Assembly (NCBI GenBank): GCA_045604705.1
Contig: JAZUOO010000068.1
Coordinates: 11,192-75,191, forward strand
Direction of reading: 5' to 3'
Origin: SIG622 sp045604705
GTDB lineage: Bacteria > Bacillota > Clostridia > Oscillospirales > CAG-382
DNA length: 64,000 bases
Shown here: piece after piece, positions 42,195-51,009 of the stretch
How the letters are laid out: every line of letters starts with the position of its first letter
Position numbering within the stretch: position 1 is the first letter of the stretch
Notes under the pieces: generated by a model
What the model was told of the DNA's origin: nothing
The model's database searches: none
What the model saw: only the letters and a program-made list of their open reading frames with translations
Position numbers and translations under genes: made by a program

Positions 42195-43058
42195 TCAGTC
42201 ACTGATGACCATCGTTCCTGCACCCTCGTCGGTGAGGATCTCCATAAGAATGGAGTGTGGAACTCTGCCGTCCATGATTATAACTTTTTTCACACCTTTG
42301 CCGATAGCTTCAACACAGCAGTCTACCTTAGGGATCATTCCGCCTGAAATAACACCTTCTTCCCGGAGCTTTGCGGCATCACTTACTGTCATTTCCGGAA
42401 TTAGTGTCTCAGGATCGTCTTTATCTTTGAGGATACCTGCAATGTCTGTCATCATTATAAGTCTTTCGGCACCGAGTGCTCCTGCGATGTATGCGGCGGC
42501 TGTATCACCGTTTATGTTGTAGGCGTTGCCGTCTTTATCGCATCCAATGGTAGAAATTACGGGGATATAACCCTTTTCGAGAAGATCCGAGACAGGGGCT
42601 GCATTTACCTTGACAATCTTTCCTACATAGCCGAGACGTTCATCTTTCATTACTGATTCTATGAGTCGTCCGTCCATACCGGAAATCCCCATTGCTTTTC
42701 CACCCTTGGTTTCAAGAAGATTTACAAGAGTTTTGTTTACTTTACCGGCAAGTACCATCTGAACTATATCTACGGTCTCCTTATCTGTAATCCGAAGTCC
42801 GTCAACAAACTCGGGCTTTTTTCCAAGTTTTTCCATGAGCTCACTGATTTCAGGTCCTCCTCCATGAACAAGAACTATCTTTACACCGATAAGCCACAGG
42901 AGGACAATATCCTCCATTACCTGCATTTTCAGCTGCTCGTTAATCATTGCATTACCGCCATATTTCACTACAACGATTTTACCATTGTATTTTTTTATGT
43001 AAGGAAGTGCTTGAGTGAGTACCTCTGCACGTTCGGCATTTGAAAATTCGTTATTCAT
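42195..43058 (-). CDS. argB: Acetylglutamate kinase
   Basis: 287 residues, amino-acid kinase fold; phosphorylates N-acetylglutamate. VVKYGGNAM at the N-terminus, VLVHGGGPEI, the MGISGMDGRLIE loop, and ISGGMIPKVDCC are conserved. An N-terminal helix of ~20 residues before VVKYGG is of the kind found in hexameric, arginine-inhibited kinases, so feedback control is possible. Confidence 0.96.
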   Translation of the reverse strand: MNNEFSNAERAEVLTQALPYIKKYNGKIVVVKYGGNAMINEQLKMQVMEDIVLLWLIGVKIVLVHGGGPEISELMEKLGKKPEFVDGLRITDKETVDIVQMVLAGKVNKTLVNLLETKGGKAMGISGMDGRLIESVMKDERLGYVGKIVKVNAAPVSDLLEKGYIPVISTIGCDKDGNAYNINGDTAAAYIAGALGAERLIMMTDIAGILKDKDDPETLIPEMTVSDAAKLREEGVISGGMIPKVDCCVEAIGKGVKKVIIMDGRVPHSILMEILTDEGAGTMVISD

Positions 43059-43093
43059 CTCTAGTTCCTTTCGATAGCTTGAATTGTTTTAGA

Positions 43094-44308
43094 TCAGGTT
43101 CTGTAATCGCCGTTAATCTTAACATAATCGTAGGTGAGGTCACATCCCCACGCTGTTGCAGAACCATTACCGTCACCGACACTTACGATAATCTCTATCT
43201 CTTTTTCAAGAAGTATTTCTTTCGCCATTTCTTCAGAGAATTCTATGCCTGCACCGTCTTCGCATACGAAAATTTCACCCTTTGCAGACTTGAATGATAC
43301 ATCTACTTTCGTCACATCAACATCAGCACCGCTGTAGCCTATTGCACATAGCACGCGTCCCCAATTTGCATCAGCACCGAACATCGCGGCTTTAAGAAGG
43401 CTGGAGCATATTATGCTCTTCGCTACAGTTTTGGCTGTAATATCATCTTTTGCTCCACTGACTTTACATTCAAGGAGCTTTGTTGCACCCTCGCCGTCCC
43501 CTGCTATCATTCTGCACAGATATACCGTTACGGAGTTAAGAGCTTTCATAAATGCGTCAAAGTCCTCACCATCGCTGCAGATCTCGCGATTCTCTGCCAT
43601 GCCGTTTGCAAGTACAACAACCATATCGTTAGTTGATGTATCTCCGTCAACACTGACCATATTGAATGTGTTCTTTATATCAGAGCTGAGAGCCTTAGAG
43701 AGCATTTTGGGAGAAATAGCACAGTCGGGAGTGATAAATACCAGCATTGTTGCCATGTTTGGATGTATCATTCCACTTCCCTTTGCAATGCCGCCGATGG
43801 TACATATCTTACCGTCAACTTCAAATTCAATTGCTATCTCTTTTTTAACGGTGTCAGTAGTCATAATACCTTCAGCCGCTGCATCACTACCATCCTTTGA
43901 AAGTCCGGAAATAAGTACGGGAATTCCGTCAGCTATAGGAGTGATATTAAGGGGTTGACCAATTACGCCGGTTGATGCAACGACAACATCGGAAGCTTTG
44001 ATCTTGAGGTTATCCGCAAGAAGGTCACACATTTTTTCAGCAATTTCAATTCCGTTTGCATTACAGGTATTTGCGTTACCGCTGTTACAGATTACAGCCT
44101 GTGCTTTACCGTCAGATATATTGTTTTTTGTAACCGTGAGAGGTGCACCTTTTACAAGGTTTGTTGTGTATACTGCCGCCGCACTTGCGGGCATTTCACT
44201 GTATATAAGTGCAAGGTCTCTTTTGGTTTTGTTCTTTCTGATTCCGCAGTGAATACCGTTTGCAGAAAATCCTTTTGCGGCACATACTCCGCCCTGAACC
44301 ATTTTCAT
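43094..44308 (-). CDS. argJ: Glutamate N-acetyltransferase / amino-acid acetyltransferase
   Basis: 404 residues. The self-cleavage site Ala-Thr-Met lies in MIHPNMATMLVF near residue 190, so the precursor splits into alpha and beta chains. ArgJ transfers acetyl from N-acetylornithine to glutamate, recycling acetyl groups; no separate argA or argE is in the operon, which fits a cyclic pathway and possibly a bifunctional enzyme. The start at 44308 (MKMVQGGVCAAKGF) is preferred over an upstream in-frame ATG that overlaps the ribosome site region. Confidence 0.95.
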   Translation of the reverse strand: MKMVQGGVCAAKGFSANGIHCGIRKNKTKRDLALIYSEMPASAAAVYTTNLVKGAPLTVTKNNISDGKAQAVICNSGNANTCNANGIEIAEKMCDLLADNLKIKASDVVVASTGVIGQPLNITPIADGIPVLISGLSKDGSDAAAEGIMTTDTVKKEIAIEFEVDGKICTIGGIAKGSGMIHPNMATMLVFITPDCAISPKMLSKALSSDIKNTFNMVSVDGDTSTNDMVVVLANGMAENREICSDGEDFDAFMKALNSVTVYLCRMIAGDGEGATKLLECKVSGAKDDITAKTVAKSIICSSLLKAAMFGADANWGRVLCAIGYSGADVDVTKVDVSFKSAKGEIFVCEDGAGIEFSEEMAKEILLEKEIEIIVSVGDGNGSATAWGCDLTYDYVKINGDYRT

Positions 44309-44332
44309 AATATGTACTGTCCTTTCAATCAT

Positions 44333-45256
44333 TTATATTACAAGTCCCGTAGTCTCATCTATACCAAGAACTATATTCATATTCTGTATTGCAGCACCGC
44401 TTGCACCTTTACCGAGATTGTCAAAGCGTGAAGTGAGAATAACTCTGTCGCTGTTTCCGGTAACGCTTATCTGCATATCATCTCTGCCGGAAAATGCGCT
44501 TGCAGACAAGAATCCATCATCGTCACAATTATCATCAAAGTGAATAAGCTTTCCGGTATATGTTTTCTTGTATATATTCTTTATATCATCAATTGTCCCA
44601 TTTACGTCTTTCATAAAGAGCGGTATCGTAACTTCCATGCCGCTGTAGAAATCAGCGACAATGGGGCAAAATACCGGTTCAGTTTCTATGCCGCAAATAA
44701 GCTTCATTTCAGGAAGATGCTTATGACTCTGAGAAATACCGTATTGTCTGGGTGCACTGAAAAGAGGACTTCTGTCCTCAGACTGATATTCGGCTATCAT
44801 TTTCTTTCCGCCTCCGGAATAACCGGTAAGTGAAAAACAAGTAAGTGCTGTACTATTTGATATAAGTCCTGCGGAAACGAGGGGTGCCGCAAGTGCTATA
44901 AAGCCGCTTGCGTGGCAGCCGGGATTTGCGATTCTTTTGGAGGATGCTATTTTCTCCCTGAATCCAAATAATTCAGGAAAACCGTATGTCCATTCGGGAT
45001 TTGTTCTGTGAGCAGTTGATGTATCAATAATAACTGTATTCATGTTTTCACACAATACCACTGCTTCTTTTGCCGCAACATCCGGGAGACATAGAAATAC
45101 TATATCAGATGAATTTATGGCTTCCTTTCTCGCCACGGTATCTTTACGAAGTTCCTCAGATAAAGTTATTATTTCAAGTTCTTTGCGTTCTGCAAGTCTT
45201 TCGTGAATTCTAAGTCCGGTCGTGCCTACGCTGCCGTCTATAAACACTTTTGCCAT
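44333..45256 (-). CDS. argC: N-acetyl-gamma-glutamyl-phosphate reductase (short, type 2)
   Basis: 307 residues, the short ArgC form. VFIDGSVGTTGLRIHERL is the NADPH-binding start, IVFLCLPDVAAKEAV follows, and the active-site Cys lies in ANPGCHASGFIALA. Ends with NLGKGASGAAIQNMN. First gene of the arg operon; GGAGG 8 bp before the ATG at 45256. The frame continues 12 codons upstream across the leader and an ArgR-like box, without ribosome site. Confidence 0.95.
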   Translation of the reverse strand: MAKVFIDGSVGTTGLRIHERLAERKELEIITLSEELRKDTVARKEAINSSDIVFLCLPDVAAKEAVVLCENMNTVIIDTSTAHRTNPEWTYGFPELFGFREKIASSKRIANPGCHASGFIALAAPLVSAGLISNSTALTCFSLTGYSGGGKKMIAEYQSEDRSPLFSAPRQYGISQSHKHLPEMKLICGIETEPVFCPIVADFYSGMEVTIPLFMKDVNGTIDDIKNIYKKTYTGKLIHFDDNCDDDGFLSASAFSGRDDMQISVTGNSDRVILTSRFDNLGKGASGAAIQNMNIVLGIDETTGLVI

Positions 45257-45271
45257 TTTGAATTCCTCCAA

Positions 45272-45285
45272 TGTATAAATATACA
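45272..45285. promoter_or_regulatory. ARG box (ArgR operator) in the argC leader
   Basis: The palindrome TGTATAAATATACA fits the ArgR consensus TGNATWWWWATNCA at every defined position. It lies between the promoter and the argC ribosome site. Confidence 0.75.
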
Positions 45286-45301
45286 CAATCAATTGAATAC
45301 T

Positions 45302-45314
45302 TGCATATTATACA
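45302..45314. promoter_or_regulatory. Second ARG-box-like site over the -10 box
   Basis: TGCATATTATACA, one base shorter than the consensus 14-mer, overlaps the TATAAT of the arg promoter. Binding there would block RNA polymerase. Confidence 0.5.
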
Positions 45315-45335
45315 CTATATTTTAAAATTTGTCAA
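45307..45335 (-). promoter_or_regulatory. Sigma-A promoter of argCJBD
   Basis: Minus strand TTGACA (45330-45335), 17 bp, TATAAT (45307-45312), both perfect. Confidence 0.9.
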
Positions 45336-45343
45336 GCAAAAAA

Positions 45344-45357
45344 AGAATATTTATACA
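45344..45357. promoter_or_regulatory. Third ARG-box-like site upstream of the -35 box
   Basis: AGAATATTTATACA matches 13 of the 14 consensus positions (first T is A). Its distance to the downstream perfect box is about 72 bp, compatible with looping. Confidence 0.45.
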
Positions 45358-45420
45358 CAAAGTTGAACATTTGTAAGATTCACCCTATAATTACGTGTAT
45401 AATCTAAAATTTTATGCAAT

Positions 45421-46353
45421 TTATTCAGAAAAAAGAGTTGTGGAAAGGTATCTGTCACCGGTGTCCGGAAGTATTACTACGATATTTTTGCCAGAATTTT
45501 CTTCTCTTTTCGAAATTTCAACGGCTGCATAAAGTGCCGCACCTGAGGATATACCTACGAGTATTCCCTCACATCTGCCCATATCTCTTGAAAGACGGAA
45601 AGCATCTTCTTCGTCTACCGGGAAAATCTCGTCGTATATTTTTGTATTTAAAACCTGTGGAATGAAGTTTGCGCCAATGCCCTGCAAACCATGAGGAGCG
45701 GCTTTTTCACCGGCGAGAAGTCTGCTCTTTGCGGGTTCAACGGCAACTACTTTAAGATTGGGATTCTTATTTTTCAAGTATTCACCAACACCGGTAATTG
45801 TTCCGCCGGTACCAACACCTGCAACAAAAATGTCCACTCTTCCATCGGTTGCATTCCATATTTCGGGTCCTGTGGTGAGTATATGTGCCTTGGGGTTAGA
45901 GGGATTTACAAATTGTCCGGCTATTATGCTGTTGGGTGTATTTGCCATAATCTCTTCAGCTTTGGTAACCGCACCGTTCATTCCCAGACCACCCGGGGTA
46001 AGAATTACTTCTGCACCGTATGCCTTTATTGTATTAATCCTTTCAACAGACATGGTATCCGGCATAACGATTATCGCCTTATAGCCTCTTGCCGCACAAA
46101 GGGATGCTATTCCGATGCCGGTATTTCCACTTGTAGGTTCTATGATACAGCCGCCAGGCTTAAGTATACCCTCGGACTCTGCATCATCTATCATCTGCTT
46201 TGCTGCTCTGTCCTTGATGCTTCCTGCAGGATTGAGATATTCAAGCTTAGCAAGGATGTTTGCCTTAACACCATATTTCTTTTCAATATTGCAAACTTTC
46301 AGTAAAGGTGTTTTTCCAATAAGCTGGTCGACACTTGTGTATATATCAGACAT
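45421..46353 (-). CDS. cysK: Cysteine synthase (O-acetylserine sulfhydrylase)
   Basis: 310 residues, PLP enzyme making cysteine from O-acetylserine and sulfide. IGKTPLLKV, the PLP lysine in NPAGSIKDRAAKQM, the EPTSGNTGIGIA substrate loop and GVGTGGTITGVGEYLK phosphate-binding loop are intact. AGAGGA fixes the ATG at 46353. It ends just upstream of the arg promoter, without an obvious terminator. Confidence 0.95.
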   Translation of the reverse strand: MSDIYTSVDQLIGKTPLLKVCNIEKKYGVKANILAKLEYLNPAGSIKDRAAKQMIDDAESEGILKPGGCIIEPTSGNTGIGIASLCAARGYKAIIVMPDTMSVERINTIKAYGAEVILTPGGLGMNGAVTKAEEIMANTPNSIIAGQFVNPSNPKAHILTTGPEIWNATDGRVDIFVAGVGTGGTITGVGEYLKNKNPNLKVVAVEPAKSRLLAGEKAAPHGLQGIGANFIPQVLNTKIYDEIFPVDEEDAFRLSRDMGRCEGILVGISSGAALYAAVEISKREENSGKNIVVILPDTGDRYLSTTLFSE

Positions 46354-46395
46354 AGTATTCCTCTTTTCTTTTTTTTGCAAATTTTCACCAATAAC

Positions 46396-46424
46396 ATTAT
46401 ATCACACTTTTTTTTTCAAGTCAA
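46396..46424 (-). promoter_or_regulatory. Sigma-A promoter of cysK
   Basis: Minus strand TTGACT (46419-46424), 17 bp, TATAAT (46396-46401). Confidence 0.85.
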
Positions 46425-46462
46425 TCAAATATATATTTGTTGCAGAAATGTTTAAATTATAC

Positions 46463-46491
46463 TTGATAATACTGAAAATATGTGCTAAAAT
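46463..46491 (+). promoter_or_regulatory. Sigma-A promoter of the aldo/keto reductase gene
   Basis: TTGATA (46463-46468), 17 bp, TAAAAT (46486-46491), divergent from the cysK promoter. Confidence 0.75.
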
Positions 46492-46512
46492 ATAGAAAAG
46501 GGGGTACACATT

Positions 46513-47430
46513 ATGCAATATTTTAAGCTTGGAAATTATGAAGTATCACGAGTAATTCAGGGCTGCATGAGAATTGGCAGCAAGACTGATAAAGAAATAG
46601 ATGAGCTTGTCAATACAGCATACGAAGGTGGTATTAACTTTTTCGATCACGCGGATATTTACGGTAGAGGTACCTGCGAGGAAAGCTTTGGAAAATTCCT
46701 TAATAGAAATCCCGAATTCAGAGATAAAATCTATATCCAGACAAAATGCGGTATAAAGCCCGGAATTTCCTTTGATTTTTCTTATGACCATATTATACAA
46801 TCAGTTGATAAATCGCTTAGTCGACTTAAGACGGATCATATTGATTATCTGCTTCTTCACCGTCCGGATACACTTGTTGAACCTGAGGAAGTTGCAAGAG
46901 CTTTTGATAAGCTAAAAAATGAAGGGAAAGTCATACATTTCGGTGTTTCCAATCAGCACCCAATGCAGATTGAACTTCTAAAAAAGCATCTCGGTGATAT
47001 ACCGCTTATTATCAATCAGCTTCAGCTCAGTGTTGCTCAGTGTCCCATGATAGACTTTGAATTTAACGTTAACATGGTCAATGATTTTTCATCGAGTCGC
47101 GAGAATGGTATACTTGATTACTGCAGACTCAATGATATTACGATACAGCCGTGGTCACCGTTCCAGTACGGTTTTGTTGATGGTTCATTTATCGGAAACA
47201 AAAAGTTCCAAGCTTTGAATGATAAGCTGGATGAAATTGCGGCAAGGTACGGCGTAACAGGTACAGGGCTTGCAATATCATGGCTTCTCAGACATCCCGC
47301 AAAAATGCAGCCTGTTATAGGTACGACAACGCCTGCAAGGATTAAAGAGGTTTGTCATGCATCAGATGTAGTTATTACTCACGATGAATGGTACGAGCTT
47401 TATAAGTCCGCCGGCAAAAGGCTTCCCTGA
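46513..47430 (+). CDS. Aldo/keto reductase
   Basis: 305 residues, TIM-barrel NAD(P)H oxidoreductase. FFDHADIYGRG carries the catalytic Asp and Tyr, QTKCGIKPG the Lys, and HIDYLLLHRPD the active-site His; the NADPH-binding end is PVIGTTTPARIKEV. The group resembles YdhF-type reductases. The substrate is unknown. The stop codon overlaps the start of the pseudouridine synthase gene by 1 bp. Confidence 0.93.
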   Translation: MQYFKLGNYEVSRVIQGCMRIGSKTDKEIDELVNTAYEGGINFFDHADIYGRGTCEESFGKFLNRNPEFRDKIYIQTKCGIKPGISFDFSYDHIIQSVDKSLSRLKTDHIDYLLLHRPDTLVEPEEVARAFDKLKNEGKVIHFGVSNQHPMQIELLKKHLGDIPLIINQLQLSVAQCPMIDFEFNVNMVNDFSSSRENGILDYCRLNDITIQPWSPFQYGFVDGSFIGNKKFQALNDKLDEIAARYGVTGTGLAISWLLRHPAKMQPVIGTTTPARIKEVCHASDVVITHDEWYELYKSAGKRLP

Positions 47431-48308
47431 TGGCTGATATTGAACTGTATATATCCGAAAAGTATGACGGCAGGCTTGTAAAAGATTTGATCAGAAATGA
47501 ATTGAAAATATCTTCCGGACTTTTGACACAACTGAAAAAATCACAAGGTATCAGGCTTAACGACAACATTGTAACTGTCGCACAAAGAGTAACAAGCGGC
47601 GATATTCTGACAATATATTTCCCAAAAGAAAAAAGGTCTGCCATTGAACCCGTTAATATTCCTCTCGATATTGTTTATGAGGACAAATATCTACTCGCAG
47701 TGAACAAACCAAAGGATATGCCTACCCATCCAAGTGTCGGAAACAGAGATAATACGCTTGGGAATGCCTGTATGTATTACTTTAAGGATACAGAATTTGT
47801 TTTCAGGCCCTTGACGAGACTTGACAGAGACACTACAGGAATTGTTGTTATTGCAAAGGATGCTCGGACAAGTGCAATTATCTCCAATCAGATACAAAAA
47901 GGAGAATTTAACAAGACCTACTATGCCATAACAAAAGGAGTCCCCTTCCCTGCTTTCGGACGTATTAATCTTCCGATCGGACGTGCTGACGGGAGTATTT
48001 TGAAGCGTGTGGTACGCAGTGACGGTCAGTATGCGGTGACGGATTATAGGATATTATGTGTCAAAGATGATATTGCTCTAGTGGAAGTGAATCTTTTGAC
48101 CGGAAGAACACATCAGATAAGAGTGCATTTTTCGCATATCGGTTGTCCATTGCTGTATGATTATATGTACGGAAAGGAGATTCCCGGTGAAACACTATAT
48201 CTTCACTGCGGAAAGGTTGAGTTTTATCATCCTGTGAGTGAAGAAATAATAACCCTGTCGGTCAAACCCGACTTCCCCATATTTGAAGAATACCTCGGAG
48301 CAAACTAA
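47430..48308 (+). CDS. RluA-family pseudouridine synthase
   Basis: 292 residues: an S4-like N-terminal domain (LVKDLIRNELKISSGLLTQLKK with RLNDNIVTVAQRV) and a catalytic domain with PLTRLDRDTTGIVVIAKD, where the second Asp of RLDRDT is the nucleophile, and LLTGRTHQIRVHFSHIGCP. It isomerises uridines in rRNA or tRNA (RluD/RluC-like); the target cannot be fixed by sequence alone. Confidence 0.94.
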   Translation: MADIELYISEKYDGRLVKDLIRNELKISSGLLTQLKKSQGIRLNDNIVTVAQRVTSGDILTIYFPKEKRSAIEPVNIPLDIVYEDKYLLAVNKPKDMPTHPSVGNRDNTLGNACMYYFKDTEFVFRPLTRLDRDTTGIVVIAKDARTSAIISNQIQKGEFNKTYYAITKGVPFPAFGRINLPIGRADGSILKRVVRSDGQYAVTDYRILCVKDDIALVEVNLLTGRTHQIRVHFSHIGCPLLYDYMYGKEIPGETLYLHCGKVEFYHPVSEEIITLSVKPDFPIFEEYLGAN

Positions 48309-48326
48309 AGCCCCGGGGTATTTACT
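48289..48326 (+). terminator. Terminator overlapping the end of the pseudouridine synthase gene
   Basis: AATACCTCGG (48289-48298) pairs with CCGGGGTATT (48313-48322), one T-G pair, then TACTATTTT. Confidence 0.7.
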
Positions 48327-48433
48327 ATTTTCAAATTCAGACTGAAACAACGCTATAACAAATCCTATAAAATTCACAATAATAATCAAATACATATTTT
48401 AAGCAGGAGTAAAAAAACTCCGGTAAAAGTTTC

Positions 48434-48462
48434 ACAAAAAGTCCGCCGAAAACGACGGACTT
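48434..48462 (-). terminator. Terminator after secF
   Basis: Read on the minus strand, AAGTCCGTCG pairs with CGGCGGACTT (one T-G) around TTTT, followed by a T run ending TTTTTGTG. Confidence 0.85.
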
Positions 48463-48479
48463 GACTGATTATTTATCGA

Positions 48480-49367
48480 TTATTTCTTACCGAACTTCTT
48501 ATCAAGAATAACCCAAAGATTACTTGAGAGGCATACAGAGGAGTAAAGACCTGCAAGAATACCAACTATAAGGGGAAGTGCAAAGTTCTTGATGGATGTT
48601 ACACCAAGGATATAAACCATACCTATGGTAAGCAGAGTTGTGATTGTTGTGAAGAGTGAACGTCTGAAAGTCTGCTTAACACTGCGATCTGCTTTTTCTT
48701 CAAATGTAGTACCGCTACCAACAATCTTAGTGTTTTCACGGATTCTGTCAAATATAACAATTGTAGCATTGATAGAATAACCGAGAATTGTAAGAGCAAC
48801 GGCAATGATGTTTGAGTTTACGGGGAGCTGAAGAAGTGAATATGCAACAAATACGAAGAAAATATCATGGAGAAGACAGATGATTGCCGCAACTGCAGAG
48901 AGAGGTTTAAATCTTATTGCAATGTAAGCAAGCATAAGAATAACAGCGAGAGTTATAGCGGTTATCGCAGAGCTACGCAGGCTGTCTGAAATAGCACCGG
49001 AAACGCTGTTTGCAGAAAGAAGAACAACATTTCCCTCACCGTATTTTTCGGAAATAGCATCCATAATACCTTCACGTGTTTCACTGTCAATTTCGTTTGT
49101 CTTGATAAGTAAAGATTTACCTGTGCTGTCAGATACGGAAGTTACAGATGAGAACTTATCTTTAACAATGTCTTTTGTAATAGTTTCAACTTCACCGGTG
49201 ACATTCTTGTCATCGGTACTGATACTGATGTTCATTTCGGTACCACCGACAAAGTCAACGTCCCAGTTTACTCCGCGAACAAAAATGCAGACAAGACCAA
49301 GAACGATGCATACCGCAGTAAAGAGGAAAAACTTACTTTTATTCTTTGTATAGCTGAATTTTTTCAT
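48480..49367 (-). CDS. secF: Protein translocase subunit SecF
   Basis: 295 residues with six membrane helices. WDVDFVGGTEMNISI is the first periplasmic-loop motif and the RND-type segment SIVI-like ILGYSINATIVIFDRIRENT is typical of SecF. With SecD it uses the proton or sodium gradient to help release exported proteins. The start overlaps the secD stop by 1 bp. Confidence 0.95.
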   Translation of the reverse strand: MKKFSYTKNKSKFFLFTAVCIVLGLVCIFVRGVNWDVDFVGGTEMNISISTDDKNVTGEVETITKDIVKDKFSSVTSVSDSTGKSLLIKTNEIDSETREGIMDAISEKYGEGNVVLLSANSVSGAISDSLRSSAITAITLAVILMLAYIAIRFKPLSAVAAIICLLHDIFFVFVAYSLLQLPVNSNIIAVALTILGYSINATIVIFDRIRENTKIVGSGTTFEEKADRSVKQTFRRSLFTTITTLLTIGMVYILGVTSIKNFALPLIVGILAGLYSSVCLSSNLWVILDKKFGKK

Positions 49368-50677
49368 TATTTCTTTCCTCCTTTTACATCATTTACAGAA
49401 GTCTTCTTTTTTGCAGCTCCGAAAAGAACAGGGTTGGATATTCCCATATTTACAAATGCATTGAGCAGGTATCTTGAGAGAAGCACTGCTGTTACCATGG
49501 ATACTACAACGCCGATTCCGAGTGTAATACCGAAGCCCTTAACAGTACCCGTACCGAAAATATAAAGAACAACTGCAGCAATAAGTGTGGTTATGTTTGA
49601 GTCAAGAACTGCCCAGATAGCATGGCCAAAGCCGGATCTGCAAGCAGACTTTATGGTCTTACCGATTGTAAGTTCTTCTTTAATTCTTTCGTAAATAATT
49701 ACGTTTGCGTCAACCGCCATACCGATGGTGAGAATGATACCTGCAATACCCGGAAGAGTAAGGTTAACGCCACTGAGAACGAGCACGAAAAGAATAAGAG
49801 CAACATAAGCGATAAGTGAGATGGTGGAAACAAGTCCGGGAATCTTATAAAGCACGATCATAAAGAGCATTACAAGAATAATACCGATTGCACCTGCAAT
49901 AAGAGATGTTTCAAGAGCATCGTCACCGAGTGTGGGACCTACTGCACGGAGCTCTTCAACCTGGAGCTCAAAGGGAAGACGACCTGCCGAAATAAGAGCC
50001 GCTGTTTCTTCTGCCTGTTCCTTTGTAAAGTCACCGTTAATAACACAATCCGTGCTGTCAATCTTTTCATTTACCATGGGGCTGGAGATTACATCGTTGT
50101 CAAGCTTAATTTCAATGTAGTTCTTTCCTTCAGCAGAAAGAGCCGCCATTGCTTCCGTTGCATTTGCGAAAGCTTCACGGGCATCACTGTTGAACTGCAG
50201 TGAAATGAACCATTCAGCAATACCGTTCCCGTCAGAGTCGCCATAGACAGCCTCTGCCTTCACTACATCGTCACCTGTAAGCACTTCCGTTCCGTTGGAA
50301 TCAACGAAGGAGAGCTTTGCTGTTGAACCGATAGCCTGGATAGCCTCTTCGGGATCGTCAATATCGGGAATTTCAACGAGAATCATGTTTTCACCGTATG
50401 CAGCAACAACCGCTTCGGTATAACCTCTTCTGTCGACTCTGTCACGGAGCATGGAAATAACTTCTTCCATGGAACCGGAATAATCTGTTTCTGCGCCGGA
50501 ACCGTCGTCCTTGATTCCGTATACAATTGAGGTGCCTCCGACGAGGTCAAGACCTCTCTTGATACCGCCGTCCATTACACCTGCTATGTTCATGGGCTTA
50601 AAGCCAAGCATTGCAACCGTGGCTACAAATACTATACACACGAGAACAAGTATAATTTTACTGATGCTTTTTTTCAT
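49367..50677 (-). CDS. secD: Protein translocase subunit SecD
   Basis: 436 residues. One N-terminal helix, GLDLVGGTSIVYGI, a large extracytoplasmic domain, then five helices with GMAVDANVIIYERIKEEL. Length is typical of the short Gram-positive SecD. yajC, often upstream, is absent. A promoter stands about 70 bp upstream. Confidence 0.95.
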   Translation of the reverse strand: MKKSISKIILVLVCIVFVATVAMLGFKPMNIAGVMDGGIKRGLDLVGGTSIVYGIKDDGSGAETDYSGSMEEVISMLRDRVDRRGYTEAVVAAYGENMILVEIPDIDDPEEAIQAIGSTAKLSFVDSNGTEVLTGDDVVKAEAVYGDSDGNGIAEWFISLQFNSDAREAFANATEAMAALSAEGKNYIEIKLDNDVISSPMVNEKIDSTDCVINGDFTKEQAEETAALISAGRLPFELQVEELRAVGPTLGDDALETSLIAGAIGIILVMLFMIVLYKIPGLVSTISLIAYVALILFVLVLSGVNLTLPGIAGIILTIGMAVDANVIIYERIKEELTIGKTIKSACRSGFGHAIWAVLDSNITTLIAAVVLYIFGTGTVKGFGITLGIGVVVSMVTAVLLSRYLLNAFVNMGISNPVLFGAAKKKTSVNDVKGGKK

Positions 50678-50744
50678 TTTTGTTCTTCATCCTTTCTTTT
50701 ATGCTATTTCCTCCGACTTCCTGTCAAAGGTTGCCACAAATTAT

Positions 50745-50773
50745 ATTATATACTTTTTCATTCAAAAAGTCAA
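50745..50773 (-). promoter_or_regulatory. Sigma-A promoter of secDF
   Basis: Minus strand TTGACT (50768-50773), 17 bp, TATAAT (50745-50750). Confidence 0.85.
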
Positions 50774-51009
50774 CACATTTTTTGAAATTATAGCATTCAT
50801 TTTTCGATATTTTGTGGTTATTTATTTTAGAAGATACAATTGTAAACGCATTATTAATTCGGAAATTAATTTTATCAAACAAGCTATCACAGGTTATACT
50901 CAAATTCCATTCGTGTTCTTACTTTACATAAATTAGACAGCCCTTTACGTTTTGATATAATCTCTATATATAAATTAAAAGAGTACATAACATACTCTTT
51001 TAATCTGCA
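50774..51009. other. Intergenic region upstream of secD
   Basis: AT-rich, no gene recognised. It contains the aminotransferase terminator at 50974-51004. Confidence 0.5.
50974..51004 (-). terminator. Terminator after the aspartate aminotransferase gene
   Basis: Twelve base-pair perfect stem ATTAAAAGAGTA / TACTCTTTTAAT with a 7-nt loop; the 3' arm and following bases on the minus strand are T-rich. Confidence 0.8.
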
